From Enterobacter sp. BIGb0383 (GTDB lineage Bacteria; Pseudomonadota; Gammaproteobacteria; Enterobacterales; Enterobacteriaceae), in assembly GCF_003751845.1 (NCBI RefSeq), contig NZ_RJKQ01000001.1:1240001-1304000 (forward strand): a DNA stretch of 64,000 bases. The letters are read 5' to 3'. This document shows, one piece after another, positions 1 through 8,974 of this stretch (its first letter is position 1; each line of letters opens with the position of its first letter). Made by a program: the position numbers and the translations under genes. Below the pieces are notes generated by a model. That model saw nothing but the letters and a program-made list of their open reading frames with translations. It was not told where the DNA came from and ran no database searches.

Positions 1-320
1 GAAACCTGCTTAAAGCGTATGCTCCACACCATGCCAATGATGATCACCAGGTAGATAAAGAGCAGGGTCGAGGTGACGTACTTCCCGGCGTTAAGCGACG
101 TACCGAAGATATAGTTGAACAGCGTCAGCCCGGCCCCGATCCCTAAGGCAATCATCAGTTTTTTCAGGTTAATTTTGTCCACGTACAGCAATAGCAGCAG
201 CGGCAAAAAAGTCACAACGGTTATCGGAAAGCTCTCACCGATCTGGGCCAGCTTGACGTTGACCAGCAGGTAAATCAGCGGCAGAGCCAGATAACTACAG
301 ATTCTGATAGAACGAGACAT
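1..320 (-). CDS. wcaD: WcaD, colanic acid polymerase (partial, N-terminal part)
   Basis: This is the N-terminal part of the putative colanic acid repeat-unit polymerase; the gene runs off the left edge of the window. The start at 320 is preceded by a strong GGAGGAG ribosome site and lies inside the 3' end of wcaC (26-bp overlap). The encoded protein begins MSRSIRICSYLALPLIYLLV and continues with hydrophobic stretches, closely matching the start of E. coli WcaD, a polytopic inner-membrane protein. Position directly after wcaC in the colanic acid operon supports the call. The remaining membrane segments cannot be seen here. Confidence 0.9.
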   Translation of the reverse strand, partial: MSRSIRICSYLALPLIYLLVNVKLAQIGESFPITVVTFLPLLLLLYVDKINLKKLMIALGIGAGLTLFNYIFGTSLNAGKYVTSTLLFIYLVIIIGMVWSIRFKQV

Positions 321-1512
321 ACTCCTCCAGCATCTGTTTTCCACTATAGGCTTCGCGGCTGCGGGCACGGAAGGCGTCCAGAGAGGTGCCAAATACCGCC
401 TGGGCGATTTCCGCTTTCGGGCACTGCACCAGAGGCAGGATCGCCTGCTCGCCAAAGGTTTTACCGCCCGATTTTTGCAGCACTTCCCGCGCCGCATCGC
501 TATGGGTTGCCAGCACCGGCACGCCGATGGATAACGCTTCACAGAGGATCAGCGGATAGTTATCCACCCGGGAGCTGAACAGCAGCGCGTCCAGCGGATT
601 CAGCTCGCTCATCAGCTGACGTTTGTCGGTCAGGAAACCGTGGTTGATGACGTTCGGTCCCTCAAACGGCGACCACTTGCCAAAGGTATGCACCTCCACT
701 TTATCGCCGAGGGCAATGATATCCCTCACCAGCTGCTGGTTGGTTTTTCCGTCATAGCGAAGATCGTGGGCCACAACGGCAATTTTGGGCCGCGCTGCCT
801 CGGGCGCAACGGGCGGCAGATCGGCGAGGATCGCCTCCGTCGCCACGTCGATACCGTTATTGATAATGTGGCACTGACCGGCGCCGTACAGGCTGTTAAA
901 GGCGTCGGCCACATGCTGGCTCGGAGAGATAAAACGGCAGCCCAACGCCAGCATGGCGCGAAACAGCTCGCGCTTACGGTCGACCAGGCTATGCGCCCTG
1001 TCCACTTTTACCGGCGGGTAGTTGCTCAGGGTCGGGCATTTCTGGCAGTTATCTTTCCAGCCTTCGCAGCCGTCGAGGAAAGCACAGCGGCCGGTGACGC
1101 TCCAGTGATCGTGCAACGTCCAGACAAAGGTCACCTCCGGCTTATGGGTTTTCACCTTCAGGCAAAATGTCACCACCTCTTCCAGATTAAGCCAGTAGCT
1201 GTGCAGCACGTGAAAGTGCAGTACCACCGGGCCCGGCGTACGGGTGACCGTGCGGTACAGATTATTCAGGTTGCCAAAAACATCGCGATTAAACAGGCGA
1301 AAAAGCGCCAGATTGGCGATAGAGGTCAGGCGCGGTGTCTGCTTGATGACCTCCTGATAGTTGTCGTGGCTGACGCTTTTTTTGCCGCCTTTGCCATAGC
1401 CATACACGAAGCGCGACTGCAGCCCTTGCTGCAACGCCCGCTGGTGCAGATCCAGCGCGACGCCCGCGGCGCCGCCTTCGGCGAGGCGGACGTTAAATTG
1501 CAGAATATTCAT
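295..1512 (-). CDS. wcaC: WcaC, colanic acid glycosyltransferase
   Basis: A 405-aa GT4-type glycosyltransferase that adds a sugar to the lipid-linked colanic acid repeat unit on the cytoplasmic face of the inner membrane. The protein begins MNILQFNVRLAEGGAAGVAL, a typical N-terminal Rossmann strand and glycine loop of this fold. The C-terminal half carries the usual nucleotide-sugar region with NYPLILCEALSIGVPVLAT, where the EALSIGVPV stretch is the GT4 donor-binding motif. Length equals E. coli WcaC. Its ATG overlaps the wcaB stop in an ATGA junction, so the two are translationally coupled. The exact sugar transferred is not deducible from sequence. Confidence 0.95.
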   Translation of the reverse strand: MNILQFNVRLAEGGAAGVALDLHQRALQQGLQSRFVYGYGKGGKKSVSHDNYQEVIKQTPRLTSIANLALFRLFNRDVFGNLNNLYRTVTRTPGPVVLHFHVLHSYWLNLEEVVTFCLKVKTHKPEVTFVWTLHDHWSVTGRCAFLDGCEGWKDNCQKCPTLSNYPPVKVDRAHSLVDRKRELFRAMLALGCRFISPSQHVADAFNSLYGAGQCHIINNGIDVATEAILADLPPVAPEAARPKIAVVAHDLRYDGKTNQQLVRDIIALGDKVEVHTFGKWSPFEGPNVINHGFLTDKRQLMSELNPLDALLFSSRVDNYPLILCEALSIGVPVLATHSDAAREVLQKSGGKTFGEQAILPLVQCPKAEIAQAVFGTSLDAFRARSREAYSGKQMLEEYVSFYQNL

Positions 1513-2000
1513 TTAATAACCTTTACTCGCGCTTTTTCGCCCACCACCAGCGCGTTATCCGGAACGCTGTCCAGCACGACGCTGCCGGCACCGATGGTGA
1601 CGTTATTACCGATGCAAATATCCCCGATCAGGACGGCGTTAACCCCCAGCTCCACGCCGTTACCAATGGTGGGACAGCGCAGATTCTCCGCGCTGCGGTT
1701 GCCGATGGTCACGCCATGACGAATCGTGAAGTCGTCCCCGGCCACGACGTTTTTATTGATAACGATCCCGTAGCCGTGGTGGATGATGAACCGGCGGCCT
1801 ATAGTGGCTGCCGCCTGGATCTCATAGCCAAATATGCATTCAGTCAGGATGCGGTAGAGCACCAGAACCGGTGCCGCCCACAGATTATTCAGGACATTTT
1901 TTTTGCGCCAGACGGAGCAAAAATGCGCAATGCGGTAGGCCACGACCATGCAGCACGGTCGCAGGCTCCAGCTATTACTTCGCAGATCTTCCAGCAGCAT
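1509..2000 (-). CDS. wcaB: WcaB, colanic acid O-acetyltransferase
   Basis: A 163-aa serine-acetyltransferase-like hexapeptide-repeat protein that probably O-acetylates a sugar of the colanic acid repeat. The C-terminal two thirds show left-handed beta-helix repeats ([IV]G-N/D-x(2)-type hexads such as IGNGVELGVNAVLIGDICIG) and the HHGYGIVI region with the catalytic His. One residue longer than E. coli WcaB because of an extra Leu after Met1. Its start codon overlaps the wcaA stop (TAATG), and it overlaps wcaC downstream by ATGA. Confidence 0.94.
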   Translation of the reverse strand: MLLEDLRSNSWSLRPCCMVVAYRIAHFCSVWRKKNVLNNLWAAPVLVLYRILTECIFGYEIQAAATIGRRFIIHHGYGIVINKNVVAGDDFTIRHGVTIGNRSAENLRCPTIGNGVELGVNAVLIGDICIGNNVTIGAGSVVLDSVPDNALVVGEKARVKVIK

Positions 2001-2842
2001 TATTTCCCCCGCAGCCCGTCAGCCAGGCGTTTACCGTTACGCACGGAAAACAGGGTCAGCAGCGTGCGCCAGTTCATACGCTTATTGCGGATCTGGTACA
2101 GGGTGAAGAGCTGATATTTTTTGCTGGCGCGGTCGAATTTATCTTTATGCTTGCGGTAAAAATGGAAGTAGCCGGAAAACTTTTTCGGCGAGGAGGTGAT
2201 CTGCATCTCCCCGTGATTGATATGCAGGATCTGCGTCGCCTCTTCCACCTTCCAGGGCTCGCCAAATTCCACCACCATGCGCAGGAAAATGTCGTAATCC
2301 TGAGCGGCTTTCAGCTCGGTATCGAACAGGCACTCTTTAAACCGCCATGCCCAGGTGAAAACCTGGTTGCCAATAATGTTGCGCTTATAGAAGAGCGTGC
2401 GCGAATACGGTGATTTCGGGTACAGCGGCAGACTGGCCGGCTGGGCGTAAACTTCGCCCTGACACACATAGTCATTGGCGTAGAGAAACGCATGGGTGAC
2501 CAGCTCCCGCTTGTGCTGCAGAAACACCGACAGCCGGTTCGGCGTCCACTCATCGTCATCATCGATGCCGGTAATGAACTGCCCTTTAGCCTGCAAAATA
2601 GCCTGATTACGCACCGCGCAGGCGCCGGAATTAAAGGCGTTGCGGGTATAGCTGACCCTGGGATCGTTCAGTTCAGTGACGTACTGCTGCAGCTGCTCAT
2701 AAGACGCGGAGCAGTCATCAACAATAATCATTTCCCAGTGCGGATAATCCTGGCGCAGCACGGACTTAATGGCGCGAATAGCCAGCTGCTGGCGATTCCA
2801 GGTCGGCATATAAATGGAGATGAGTGGGCGATCGTTGGTCAT
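2000..2842 (-). CDS. wcaA: WcaA, colanic acid glycosyltransferase (GT2)
   Basis: A 280-aa family-2 glycosyltransferase of colanic acid repeat-unit assembly. It opens with the GT-A signature ISIYMPTWNRQQLAIRAIKS, has IIVDDCSAS for the nucleotide-binding acidic residues, and GIDDDDEW for the DXD metal-binding motif near residues 93-98. Length and sequence match E. coli WcaA (279 aa). It is separated from wzc by 85 bp containing a strong hairpin, and its stop overlaps wcaB. The protein is probably cytoplasmic and membrane-associated. Confidence 0.95.
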   Translation of the reverse strand: MTNDRPLISIYMPTWNRQQLAIRAIKSVLRQDYPHWEMIIVDDCSASYEQLQQYVTELNDPRVSYTRNAFNSGACAVRNQAILQAKGQFITGIDDDDEWTPNRLSVFLQHKRELVTHAFLYANDYVCQGEVYAQPASLPLYPKSPYSRTLFYKRNIIGNQVFTWAWRFKECLFDTELKAAQDYDIFLRMVVEFGEPWKVEEATQILHINHGEMQITSSPKKFSGYFHFYRKHKDKFDRASKKYQLFTLYQIRNKRMNWRTLLTLFSVRNGKRLADGLRGK

Positions 2843-2866
2843 GGTATTCCCCGAAGGCAGTGTCTT

Positions 2867-2920
2867 CCCCCCACCCGCACCTCTTCCCCTGAGGAGCGCG
2901 GGAACAGGTCGGCGTGGGGG
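2867..2920 (-). promoter_or_regulatory. Intercistronic hairpin between wzc and wcaA
   Basis: Long imperfect stem-loop in the wzc-wcaA gap. The outer arms (about 2867-2881 and 2907-2920, C-rich against G-rich) enclose an inner TTCCC/GGGAA stem. On the transcribed strand it is not followed by a U-run, so it is not a classical intrinsic terminator. Attenuating stem-loops after wzc are known in group 1 capsule operons read through with RfaH help, so this is probably an attenuator or mRNA-stability element that lowers expression of the wca genes relative to wza-wzb-wzc. That role is inference. Confidence 0.55.
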
Positions 2921-2927
2921 TTAGTTG

Positions 2928-5096
2928 TTATTTAGAATCTGACTTGTACTCGTATTCGTAGTAACCGTAATCCTGGTAGCCGGTTGCGCGGCGGAAGATG
3001 GAGTTCAGGATCACCCCTTTCACTTCGATACCATTCTGATCGAAGCGGCTCAGGCTGGTTTCCACCTCTTTCAGGGTGTTCACGGCATAGCGCGCCACCA
3101 TCAGGGTGGTACCCGCATGACGGCCAACAATGGCGGCGTCGGTCACGGCCAGAATTGGCGGGGTATCGATCAGGACCAGGTCGTAGTTATTGCTGGCCCA
3201 CTCGATCAACTCACCAAAGCGCGGGCTCATCAGCAGCTCGGAAGGGTTCGGCGGCACCTGCCCACGTGGCACCAGGTCGAAGTTGCTGATTGACGTCGGC
3301 TTGGCCGCATCGGCAATATTTCCTTTACCCACCAGCACTTCCGACAGCCCGTTGCCGTTGGTGGTCCCCAGCAGCTCGTGGGTATAGCCTTTACGCATAT
3401 CACAGTCGATCAGCAGCACGCGTTTGTTGGTCTGGCTGATCACCGCCGCCAGGTTGGCGCAGACAAAAGTTTTACCAATCGACGGGCTGACCCCGGTCAT
3501 CATCAGGACGTTGTTACGGGACTGCATCATGGCGAAGTGCAGGCTGGTACGCAGACTACGGATCGCCTCAATGGCAAGGTCGGTTGGGTTACCCACCGCC
3601 AGCAGCTGACTCTGCTTGTAGCGCTTAACGCCTTTAACGGTTTTGACACTGTCGCGGGTCTTTTGCCATTCCGAAAGCGGAATGCTGGCATAGACGCTGA
3701 TCCCGCTCTCTTCGAGCACCTGCGGGCTTTCGATTCCGCGGTTAAACAGGGAGCGAAGCAGCACGCCGACAATCGACAGCATCAGGCCGAGGATAATACT
3801 GCCCAGAATAATGAGCGCTTTCTTCGGCTTAAGTACGCCCGGCTGGGTAATCGCCGGGTCAACTATACGCACATCCCCGACGGTGCTGGCTTCGGTGATC
3901 TGCAGCTCCTGCTGCTTGTTCAGCAGTTGCATATAGACCTGCTGACCGGATTCCACGTCGCGGGTCAGACGGACGATCTCCTGCTGGGTCTTCGGCATCG
4001 CGGTTACGCGGGAATTCAGGCGATTCTTCTCATCCTCCAGCACGCGGCGTTTTTCCAGCAGGGTGCGGTAGGCCGGGTGAGATTTGGTGAAGAGCTTGGA
4101 GATCTCCGCTTCTTTAAAGGTCAGCTCGTTCAGCTGTGCATCAATATTGACCATGGAGTCGAGCACCGCTTTCGCTTCCAGCGGCAGGTCAACGGAGTCT
4201 TTCTCCTGGCGGAAGCTGTTAAGACGGTTTTCCGCCTCATCCAGACGCCCGCGCACTTCCGGAAGCTGTTTAGCCAGGAAGGCCAGGCTTTTCGCCGCCT
4301 CTTCCGATTTCCGCTCAACGTTCTGCTGCAGATAGTTGCGCGAGATGCTGTTCAGAATGGCGCTAATCTGCTCCCGGTCTTCGCCGGTATAGGTCATGCT
4401 CAGCACGCCGGTATCTTTGCCGGTTTCCGTCACCGTCAGGTTATTCTGCAGGTTGTTGATGGTGCCTAACGTGGAGAATTTAGTGACGGTAAACTCGCTG
4501 CCCTCGCTGGCGGCCTGGCTCTTAACCAGCATAGTCACGCCGTCTTTCTCCAGCGGCTTGCCCACTTCACCGCGGGCGCTGAAGCCACCGTCGCTGGTAA
4601 GGGAATACTGCTTAGGGTTCAGCACGGTCAGGGTAAAGATCTGCTCATTCATCCCTTTTGGCAGCGTAAAAGCACTCACCTTTACCGTTTCGTTCTGCCG
4701 TCCCATCAGCCGATCCCAGCCGGCCCCAAAGACCGGGAAGGTATTTTTGCTGACGCCAATATCCAGGTCGAGATCGTCAACGGTTTTCCCCAGCACCAGG
4801 CGGGACTGAATCAGCTGAATTTCCGCATCGGAGGCAGGAGGCTTGTTCGACAGGGCGCTATTAAGATTCTGCACCAGCGCGCTGCTGCTGTTTTGCTCGA
4901 TTTGCACCAGCGCATCGGCGCTATAGATAGGTGTGGCAAAAAAGGTGTAGATGACCGCGCCCAGCGCAAACAGCGACGTGACGCCCAGAACCCACCATTT
5001 TGCCTCAACCACCGTGCCGATCAGTCGGCCAATATCGATTTCATCACTGCCCGACGCTGACGCGGGTGCGGCAGAATATTTTACTTTTTCGGTCAT
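2928..5096 (-). CDS. wzc: Wzc, tyrosine autokinase of colanic acid export
   Basis: A 722-aa inner-membrane polysaccharide co-polymerase and BY-kinase that controls chain length and works with the Wza channel. Two transmembrane segments (about 33-53 and 425-445) flank the periplasmic Wzz-type domain with coiled coils. The cytoplasmic kinase domain has Walker A (GVSPSIGKTF), Walker A' (VLLIDCDMRKG) and Walker B (LVLIDTPP). The C-terminus ends in a Tyr cluster (YQDYGYYEYEY) that is autophosphorylated and dephosphorylated by Wzb. I chose the ATG at 5096 (MTEKVKYSA) because it matches E. coli; an in-frame upstream start would add 12 residues not seen in the family. Confidence 0.96.
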   Translation of the reverse strand: MTEKVKYSAAPASASGSDEIDIGRLIGTVVEAKWWVLGVTSLFALGAVIYTFFATPIYSADALVQIEQNSSSALVQNLNSALSNKPPASDAEIQLIQSRLVLGKTVDDLDLDIGVSKNTFPVFGAGWDRLMGRQNETVKVSAFTLPKGMNEQIFTLTVLNPKQYSLTSDGGFSARGEVGKPLEKDGVTMLVKSQAASEGSEFTVTKFSTLGTINNLQNNLTVTETGKDTGVLSMTYTGEDREQISAILNSISRNYLQQNVERKSEEAAKSLAFLAKQLPEVRGRLDEAENRLNSFRQEKDSVDLPLEAKAVLDSMVNIDAQLNELTFKEAEISKLFTKSHPAYRTLLEKRRVLEDEKNRLNSRVTAMPKTQQEIVRLTRDVESGQQVYMQLLNKQQELQITEASTVGDVRIVDPAITQPGVLKPKKALIILGSIILGLMLSIVGVLLRSLFNRGIESPQVLEESGISVYASIPLSEWQKTRDSVKTVKGVKRYKQSQLLAVGNPTDLAIEAIRSLRTSLHFAMMQSRNNVLMMTGVSPSIGKTFVCANLAAVISQTNKRVLLIDCDMRKGYTHELLGTTNGNGLSEVLVGKGNIADAAKPTSISNFDLVPRGQVPPNPSELLMSPRFGELIEWASNNYDLVLIDTPPILAVTDAAIVGRHAGTTLMVARYAVNTLKEVETSLSRFDQNGIEVKGVILNSIFRRATGYQDYGYYEYEYKSDSK

Positions 5097-5098
5097 TG

Positions 5099-5542
5099 TT
5101 ATCCCTGCTGAGCTTTCAGTGCCTGCGCCCACTGTCGGGCAGACTGGTCAAGTAAGGTGTACACCGCCTCGAAGGCCTCACGACTTTTACGGTACGGATC
5201 GGGAATTTCCCGTTCGCCGTCCCAGTGACCAAACAACATCACTTTGCCCCGCATCTCCGGCGCTATCTCACACAGCGTCGCGATATGTTTTTTCTCCATT
5301 GCCAGAATCAGGTCGTAGTCGCGACACATGCGCCCGGAAATCTGCCGGGCGCAGTGGCCGTCCAGTGAAAGATGATGTTCTGCCGCGACGCTGGTTGCGG
5401 TCGATTCCGCAGAACGTCCCACCAGAGCACCCAGCCCGGCTGAATCCACCTTCAGATCCGGCTGATACTGTCGCAGCAGCCGCTCTGCGGTCGGGGAACG
5501 GCAAATGTTCCCCACGCAAACCACCAATATTTTGTTGAACAT
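5099..5542 (-). CDS. wzb: Wzb, low-molecular-weight protein tyrosine phosphatase
   Basis: A 147-aa cytoplasmic phosphatase that dephosphorylates the Wzc tyrosine cluster, cycling the kinase needed for colanic acid export. The CX5R active-site loop is C9-V-G-N-I-C-R15 followed by SPTAE, and the general acid lies in the DPYRKS loop near residue 115. Length equals E. coli Wzb. It lies 2 bp from wzc and 6 bp from wza, within one operon. Confidence 0.96.
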   Translation of the reverse strand: MFNKILVVCVGNICRSPTAERLLRQYQPDLKVDSAGLGALVGRSAESTATSVAAEHHLSLDGHCARQISGRMCRDYDLILAMEKKHIATLCEIAPEMRGKVMLFGHWDGEREIPDPYRKSREAFEAVYTLLDQSARQWAQALKAQQG

Positions 5543-5548
5543 AGCGCC

Positions 5549-6688
5549 TTACCAGTTGTTGAGCTTGTCAGCTGTATCGGTCATATAGCGAACGCCACTG
5601 ATCGTCGGCAGCAACTGATTGATCAGACGATTCCAGCGAGCAATAGGCGCGGTGGTGACATAGACCACGTCATACGGCTGGAGTCGGAATTCCGTTGCCA
5701 TCACCAGAGAGGTGGCATCGGACATATCAAGCTGGTAGATGTTGGCAATCTTGCCTGCGCGGTCTTTCTCGCCCTTCAGCGGTCGGATAACAAAAATGCC
5801 GCTGGCGTTGGAGGTGGTCATATCGATACCCTCCGCCTGGCCAAGCGCTTCGGTAAGGGTCATGCCGCTGAAGTCCATTTTGAGCGTGCTCTGTTTTTTC
5901 ACTTCACCCATCACGAACACTTTCAGATCGTCATTGCGCGGCACAAACAGGATGTCACCCGGATAGAGCAGACGGTTCTGGCTGAGATCGCCGTTTTGCA
6001 TCAGCGCCTGCAGGGAAATACGCTGCTCCTGGCCGTTGTGCGTCAGGACCACGTTGCGCCAGTCGGCGTTATCCGTCAGGCCACCGGCGGTGTTAATCGC
6101 ATCCAGTACGGTTAGCGGCACGTTGGTGATCGCCTGCTGGCCCGACTTATTCACCTGGCCGGAAACATAGGCTTTTTGTGAGCGGAACGCGGCGATATTC
6201 ACATCCACCTGCGGGTCGGCGATGAAACGGGCCAGGCGGCCGGTAATGTCATTGCGGATCTCGGCAAGCGTTTTACCGACGACGTGAACCTTACCAATGT
6301 AGGGATAGAACATGGTGCCGTCGGCCTGCACCCAGTTGCCGGTGTCGCTGGAGCTGCGATACTGACCGGCCGGCGTGGTTAGCTCAGGGTGGTCCCAGAC
6401 GGTAACGCTGAGCACGTCGCCCGGCCCTACGCGATATTCATAAGAAGAAATTTCCTGGTCCAGAGACATATTCGGCTGCGCCACGTTAGGACGCGGGCGT
6501 AATTGCTCAATCAGTCGCGGGGTCAAGGGTAAAACATTGACCATCTTATCAAGGTCGAAATTGGCATCCTGTTGCTTAATCACATCTTTGCCCATAGTGG
6601 ACATATTGCTGCCAGGAAAGACGGTGCAACCACTCATCAGGGTTACAGACACCAATAATGGCATCAATTTCAGTTTGGATTTCATCAT
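5549..6688 (-). CDS. wza: Wza, outer-membrane polysaccharide export lipoprotein
   Basis: A 379-aa outer-membrane lipoprotein forming the octameric channel through which colanic acid leaves the cell. The signal peptide ends in the lipobox LMSGC with the acylated Cys21. The body contains the Poly_export domain ([18 protein letters not shown], about 86-103) and SLBB domains ([10 protein letters not shown] and VFMGEVKKQ regions). The C-terminal helix region [15 protein letters not shown] forms the alpha-barrel. Same length as E. coli Wza. It is the first gene of the operon, behind a leader of more than 600 bp. Confidence 0.97.
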   Translation of the reverse strand: MMKSKLKLMPLLVSVTLMSGCTVFPGSNMSTMGKDVIKQQDANFDLDKMVNVLPLTPRLIEQLRPRPNVAQPNMSLDQEISSYEYRVGPGDVLSVTVWDHPELTTPAGQYRSSSDTGNWVQADGTMFYPYIGKVHVVGKTLAEIRNDITGRLARFIADPQVDVNIAAFRSQKAYVSGQVNKSGQQAITNVPLTVLDAINTAGGLTDNADWRNVVLTHNGQEQRISLQALMQNGDLSQNRLLYPGDILFVPRNDDLKVFVMGEVKKQSTLKMDFSGMTLTEALGQAEGIDMTTSNASGIFVIRPLKGEKDRAGKIANIYQLDMSDATSLVMATEFRLQPYDVVYVTTAPIARWNRLINQLLPTISGVRYMTDTADKLNNW

Positions 6689-6865
6689 TGATTATTTATC
6701 ACTTTGGCAGAGTAATTATCCTGTGCGAATTAATATGCGCTCAATTCATAGACATTGAGAATGCATTTAATTGAAACGTAATATAACTGGCATCAGTCCT
6801 AAAAAATGTTTATCCATCCCTATGCTATTGACAAATAATCAGCAACAGACTTGCTACCCACCGAC

Positions 6866-6904
6866 CACGCTACCGCCCCTGGCTTTCAGCTACCCACCGC
6901 TGTC
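6866..6904 (-). promoter_or_regulatory. JUMPStart element with ops site (RfaH recruitment)
   Basis: On the leftward strand the sequence reads GGTAGCTGAAAGCCAGG followed directly by GGCGGTAGCGTG (ops, 6866-6877). This matches the JUMPStart consensus found in leaders of enterobacterial surface-polysaccharide operons. ops pauses RNA polymerase and recruits RfaH, which suppresses termination through the long wza-wca operon. It lies about 180 nt upstream of the wza start codon. Confidence 0.92.
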
Positions 6905-7134
6905 AAATCAAGGTGTTACAGACCCTGACATGCAGAAAAACCAGCTGGCAATTGTTTTCCATATGAAAGCTATCAGCACAACGTGTTCATACACCGTGGT
7001 CAGAAAAAAGATCGATGAACAATTTAATTTTTAATACTGCGAGAATTGTTGCAGCTAACCGAATAGCAGGCAAGGTAACAGACTGCCGGTTACGGCTTTT
7101 TAAGATTAATATTAAGGATTCAAGTAAGTGCTTT

Positions 7135-7148
7135 TAGGATTATATTGA
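7135..7148 (-). promoter_or_regulatory. Probable RcsAB box upstream of wza
   Basis: On the leftward strand the sequence is TCAATATAATCCTA, which matches 10 of 14 positions of the RcsAB consensus TAAGAATATTCCTA, with the right half TCCTA intact. RcsA/RcsB activates wza in E. coli from a far-upstream box, and the location about 450 bp upstream of wza, beyond JUMPStart, is plausible. Assignment is by consensus only. Confidence 0.5.
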
Positions 7149-7356
7149 TATTGACAAGTCACCAAATAGCCATTAACGATTATTTAACAGACAATACGGA
7201 AAAACAGCTAATTCAGCACAGTAATCATACGGATATAATTCATTGATATCCGGGTTTGTATTAAGATAAATCTCAGTAATATATTGCATTTTATCGCCGC
7301 TTTAACCATGATCGCACTGTGACAATTGTCATACAACATAAGGTATTACTTTCAAC

Positions 7357-8937
7357 ATGGAATGGATTGCCGATCCTTCTATCTGGGCCGGTCTGGTCAC
7401 TCTGGTGGTCATCGAACTGGTTCTTGGTATTGATAATTTAGTGTTTATCGCGATACTGGCGGAAAAACTTCCCCCTGCGCAGCGCGACCGGGCCCGCGTA
7501 ACGGGCCTGATTCTGGCGATGTTTATGCGCCTCGCCCTGCTCGCCTCTATCTCCTGGCTGGTCACGCTAACGCAGCCGCTCTTCAACTTCCGCGATCTCA
7601 GCTTCAGCGCCCGCGATCTGATCATGCTGTTTGGCGGACTATTCTTACTGTTTAAGGCCACGGTGGAGCTTAACGAGCGGCTGGAGGGCAAAGACAGCGA
7701 TAACCCCAGCCAGCGCAGCGGGGCTAAATTCTGGAGCGTCGTCGCACAGATTGTGGTGCTGGATGCGGTCTTCTCTCTGGATTCGGTGATCACCGCCGTG
7801 GGGATGGTGGACCATCTGCCGGTGATGATGGCCGCGGTGATTATCGCCATTAGCGTCATGCTGATCGCCAGCCGCGCCCTGACCCGTTTCGTCAACAATC
7901 ACCCGACCATTGTGATCCTGTGCCTCAGCTTCCTGCTGATGATTGGCTTTAGCCTGGTCGCCGACGGCTTTGGTTTCCATATTCCGAAAGGGTATCTGTA
8001 TGCCGCTATCGGTTTCTCGGTGATTATCGAGTCGCTAAACCAGCTGGCCATTTTCAACCGCCGCCGCTTCTTGTCTGCCAACCAGACGCTGCGTCAGCGC
8101 ACCACCGAAACGGTGATGCGCCTGCTGAGCGGCAGAAAAGAGGACGCTGAGCTGGACGCTGATGCCGCCTCAATGCTGCTCGATCATGACGATACCCCTA
8201 TCTTCAACCCGCAGGAGCGGCGGATGATTGAGCGCGTGCTGAATCTTAACCAGCGCAGCGTCAGCAGTATTATGACCTCCCGGCATGATATTGAGCATAT
8301 CGATCTCAGCGCGCCGGAGAGCGAGATTCGCGCCCTGCTGGAAAAAAACAAGCATACCCGAATGGTCGTTACCGGCGGAGAAAACGAAGATGAGCTGCTG
8401 GGCGTGATCCATGTGATTGACCTGATGCAGCAGTCCCTGCGCGGCGAAGCCCTGGATTTACGCGTGCTAATCCGTCAGCCGCTGGTCTTCCCCGAGGCGC
8501 TGCCGCTGCTGCAGGCGCTGGAGCAGTTCCGCAACGCCCGTACCCATTTCGCCTTTGTGGTCGATGAGTTCGGTTCCGTTGAAGGGATCGTGACGCTCAG
8601 CGACGTGATGGAAACCATCGCCGGCAACCTGCCAAACGAAATCGAAGAGATTGACGCCCGCCACGATATTGAGAAAAACGCCGACGGCAGCTGGACGGTC
8701 AACGGGCATATGCCGCTGGAAGACCTCGTCCAGTATGTGCCGCTGCCGCTGGAAGAAAGGCGCGAATATCACACGGTCGCAGGCCTGCTGATGGAGCATC
8801 TGCAGCGGGTGCCGCAGGAAGGCGAAGAGGTGGTGGTTGGCGGCTACAGGCTAAAAACCCTGCAGATAGACAGTCATCGGGTGCAGAAGGTGCAGATTAT
8901 CGCCCCCGTTGAGGATGCGCCGGACTACGAAGTCTGA
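7357..8937 (+). CDS. yegH: YegH, TerC-family membrane protein with CBS and CorC domains
   Basis: A 526-aa inner-membrane protein of unknown physiological role. The N-terminal half is a TerC domain with about seven membrane segments and acidic motifs ([14 protein letters not shown] near residue 20, [15 protein letters not shown] near 130) typical of TerC metal-linked transporters. It is followed by a CBS pair (about 300-425, including [12 protein letters not shown] and [15 protein letters not shown]) and a C-terminal CorC/HlyC transporter-associated domain ([14 protein letters not shown] onward). E. coli YegH is 527 aa. It is monocistronic and ends at a bidirectional terminator shared with asmA. 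Confidence 0.93.
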   Translation: MEWIADPSIWAGLVTLVVIELVLGIDNLVFIAILAEKLPPAQRDRARVTGLILAMFMRLALLASISWLVTLTQPLFNFRDLSFSARDLIMLFGGLFLLFKATVELNERLEGKDSDNPSQRSGAKFWSVVAQIVVLDAVFSLDSVITAVGMVDHLPVMMAAVIIAISVMLIASRALTRFVNNHPTIVILCLSFLLMIGFSLVADGFGFHIPKGYLYAAIGFSVIIESLNQLAIFNRRRFLSANQTLRQRTTETVMRLLSGRKEDAELDADAASMLLDHDDTPIFNPQERRMIERVLNLNQRSVSSIMTSRHDIEHIDLSAPESEIRALLEKNKHTRMVVTGGENEDELLGVIHVIDLMQQSLRGEALDLRVLIRQPLVFPEALPLLQALEQFRNARTHFAFVVDEFGSVEGIVTLSDVMETIAGNLPNEIEEIDARHDIEKNADGSWTVNGHMPLEDLVQYVPLPLEERREYHTVAGLLMEHLQRVPQEGEEVVVGGYRLKTLQIDSHRVQKVQIIAPVEDAPDYEV

Positions 8938-8943
8938 GTGCAA

Positions 8944-8974
8944 AACGGGCGGCCACCTGGCCGCCCGTTGTTTT
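8944..8974. terminator. Bidirectional terminator between yegH and asmA
   Basis: Perfect 12-bp stem, AACGGGCGGCCA pairing with TGGCCGCCCGTT around a CC loop, followed by GTTTT on the plus strand and flanked by AAAA on the other side. It lies between two convergent genes and overlaps the asmA stop codon. Confidence 0.9.

Larger units (their letters stand above)
6689..7356. other. Divergent wza / yegH intergenic region (668 bp)
   Basis: AT-rich non-coding region between the divergently read wza and yegH. It contains the JUMPStart/ops element (6866-6904) and a probable RcsAB box (7135-7148), listed separately. Its length resembles the long untranslated wza leader of E. coli. An 87-codon reading frame at 6771-7034 on the other strand crosses JUMPStart and has no sign of being a gene. 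I could not fix -35/-10 boxes for either gene with confidence. Confidence 0.7.

Noticed and set aside
640-1719. Long plus-strand frame (359 codons) opposite wcaC/wcaB
   Set aside because: It is antisense to clearly conserved colanic acid genes, spans two of them, and the protein has no recognisable features; a shadow of high-G+C coding sequence.
3378-4469. Plus-strand frame of 363 codons opposite wzc
   Set aside because: Antisense to a conserved kinase gene; composition (His, Gln, Val rich) is typical of shadow frames.
6771-7034. 87-codon plus-strand frame in the wza leader
   Set aside because: Runs through the JUMPStart/ops element in antisense and has no ribosome site; a non-coding leader is the better explanation.
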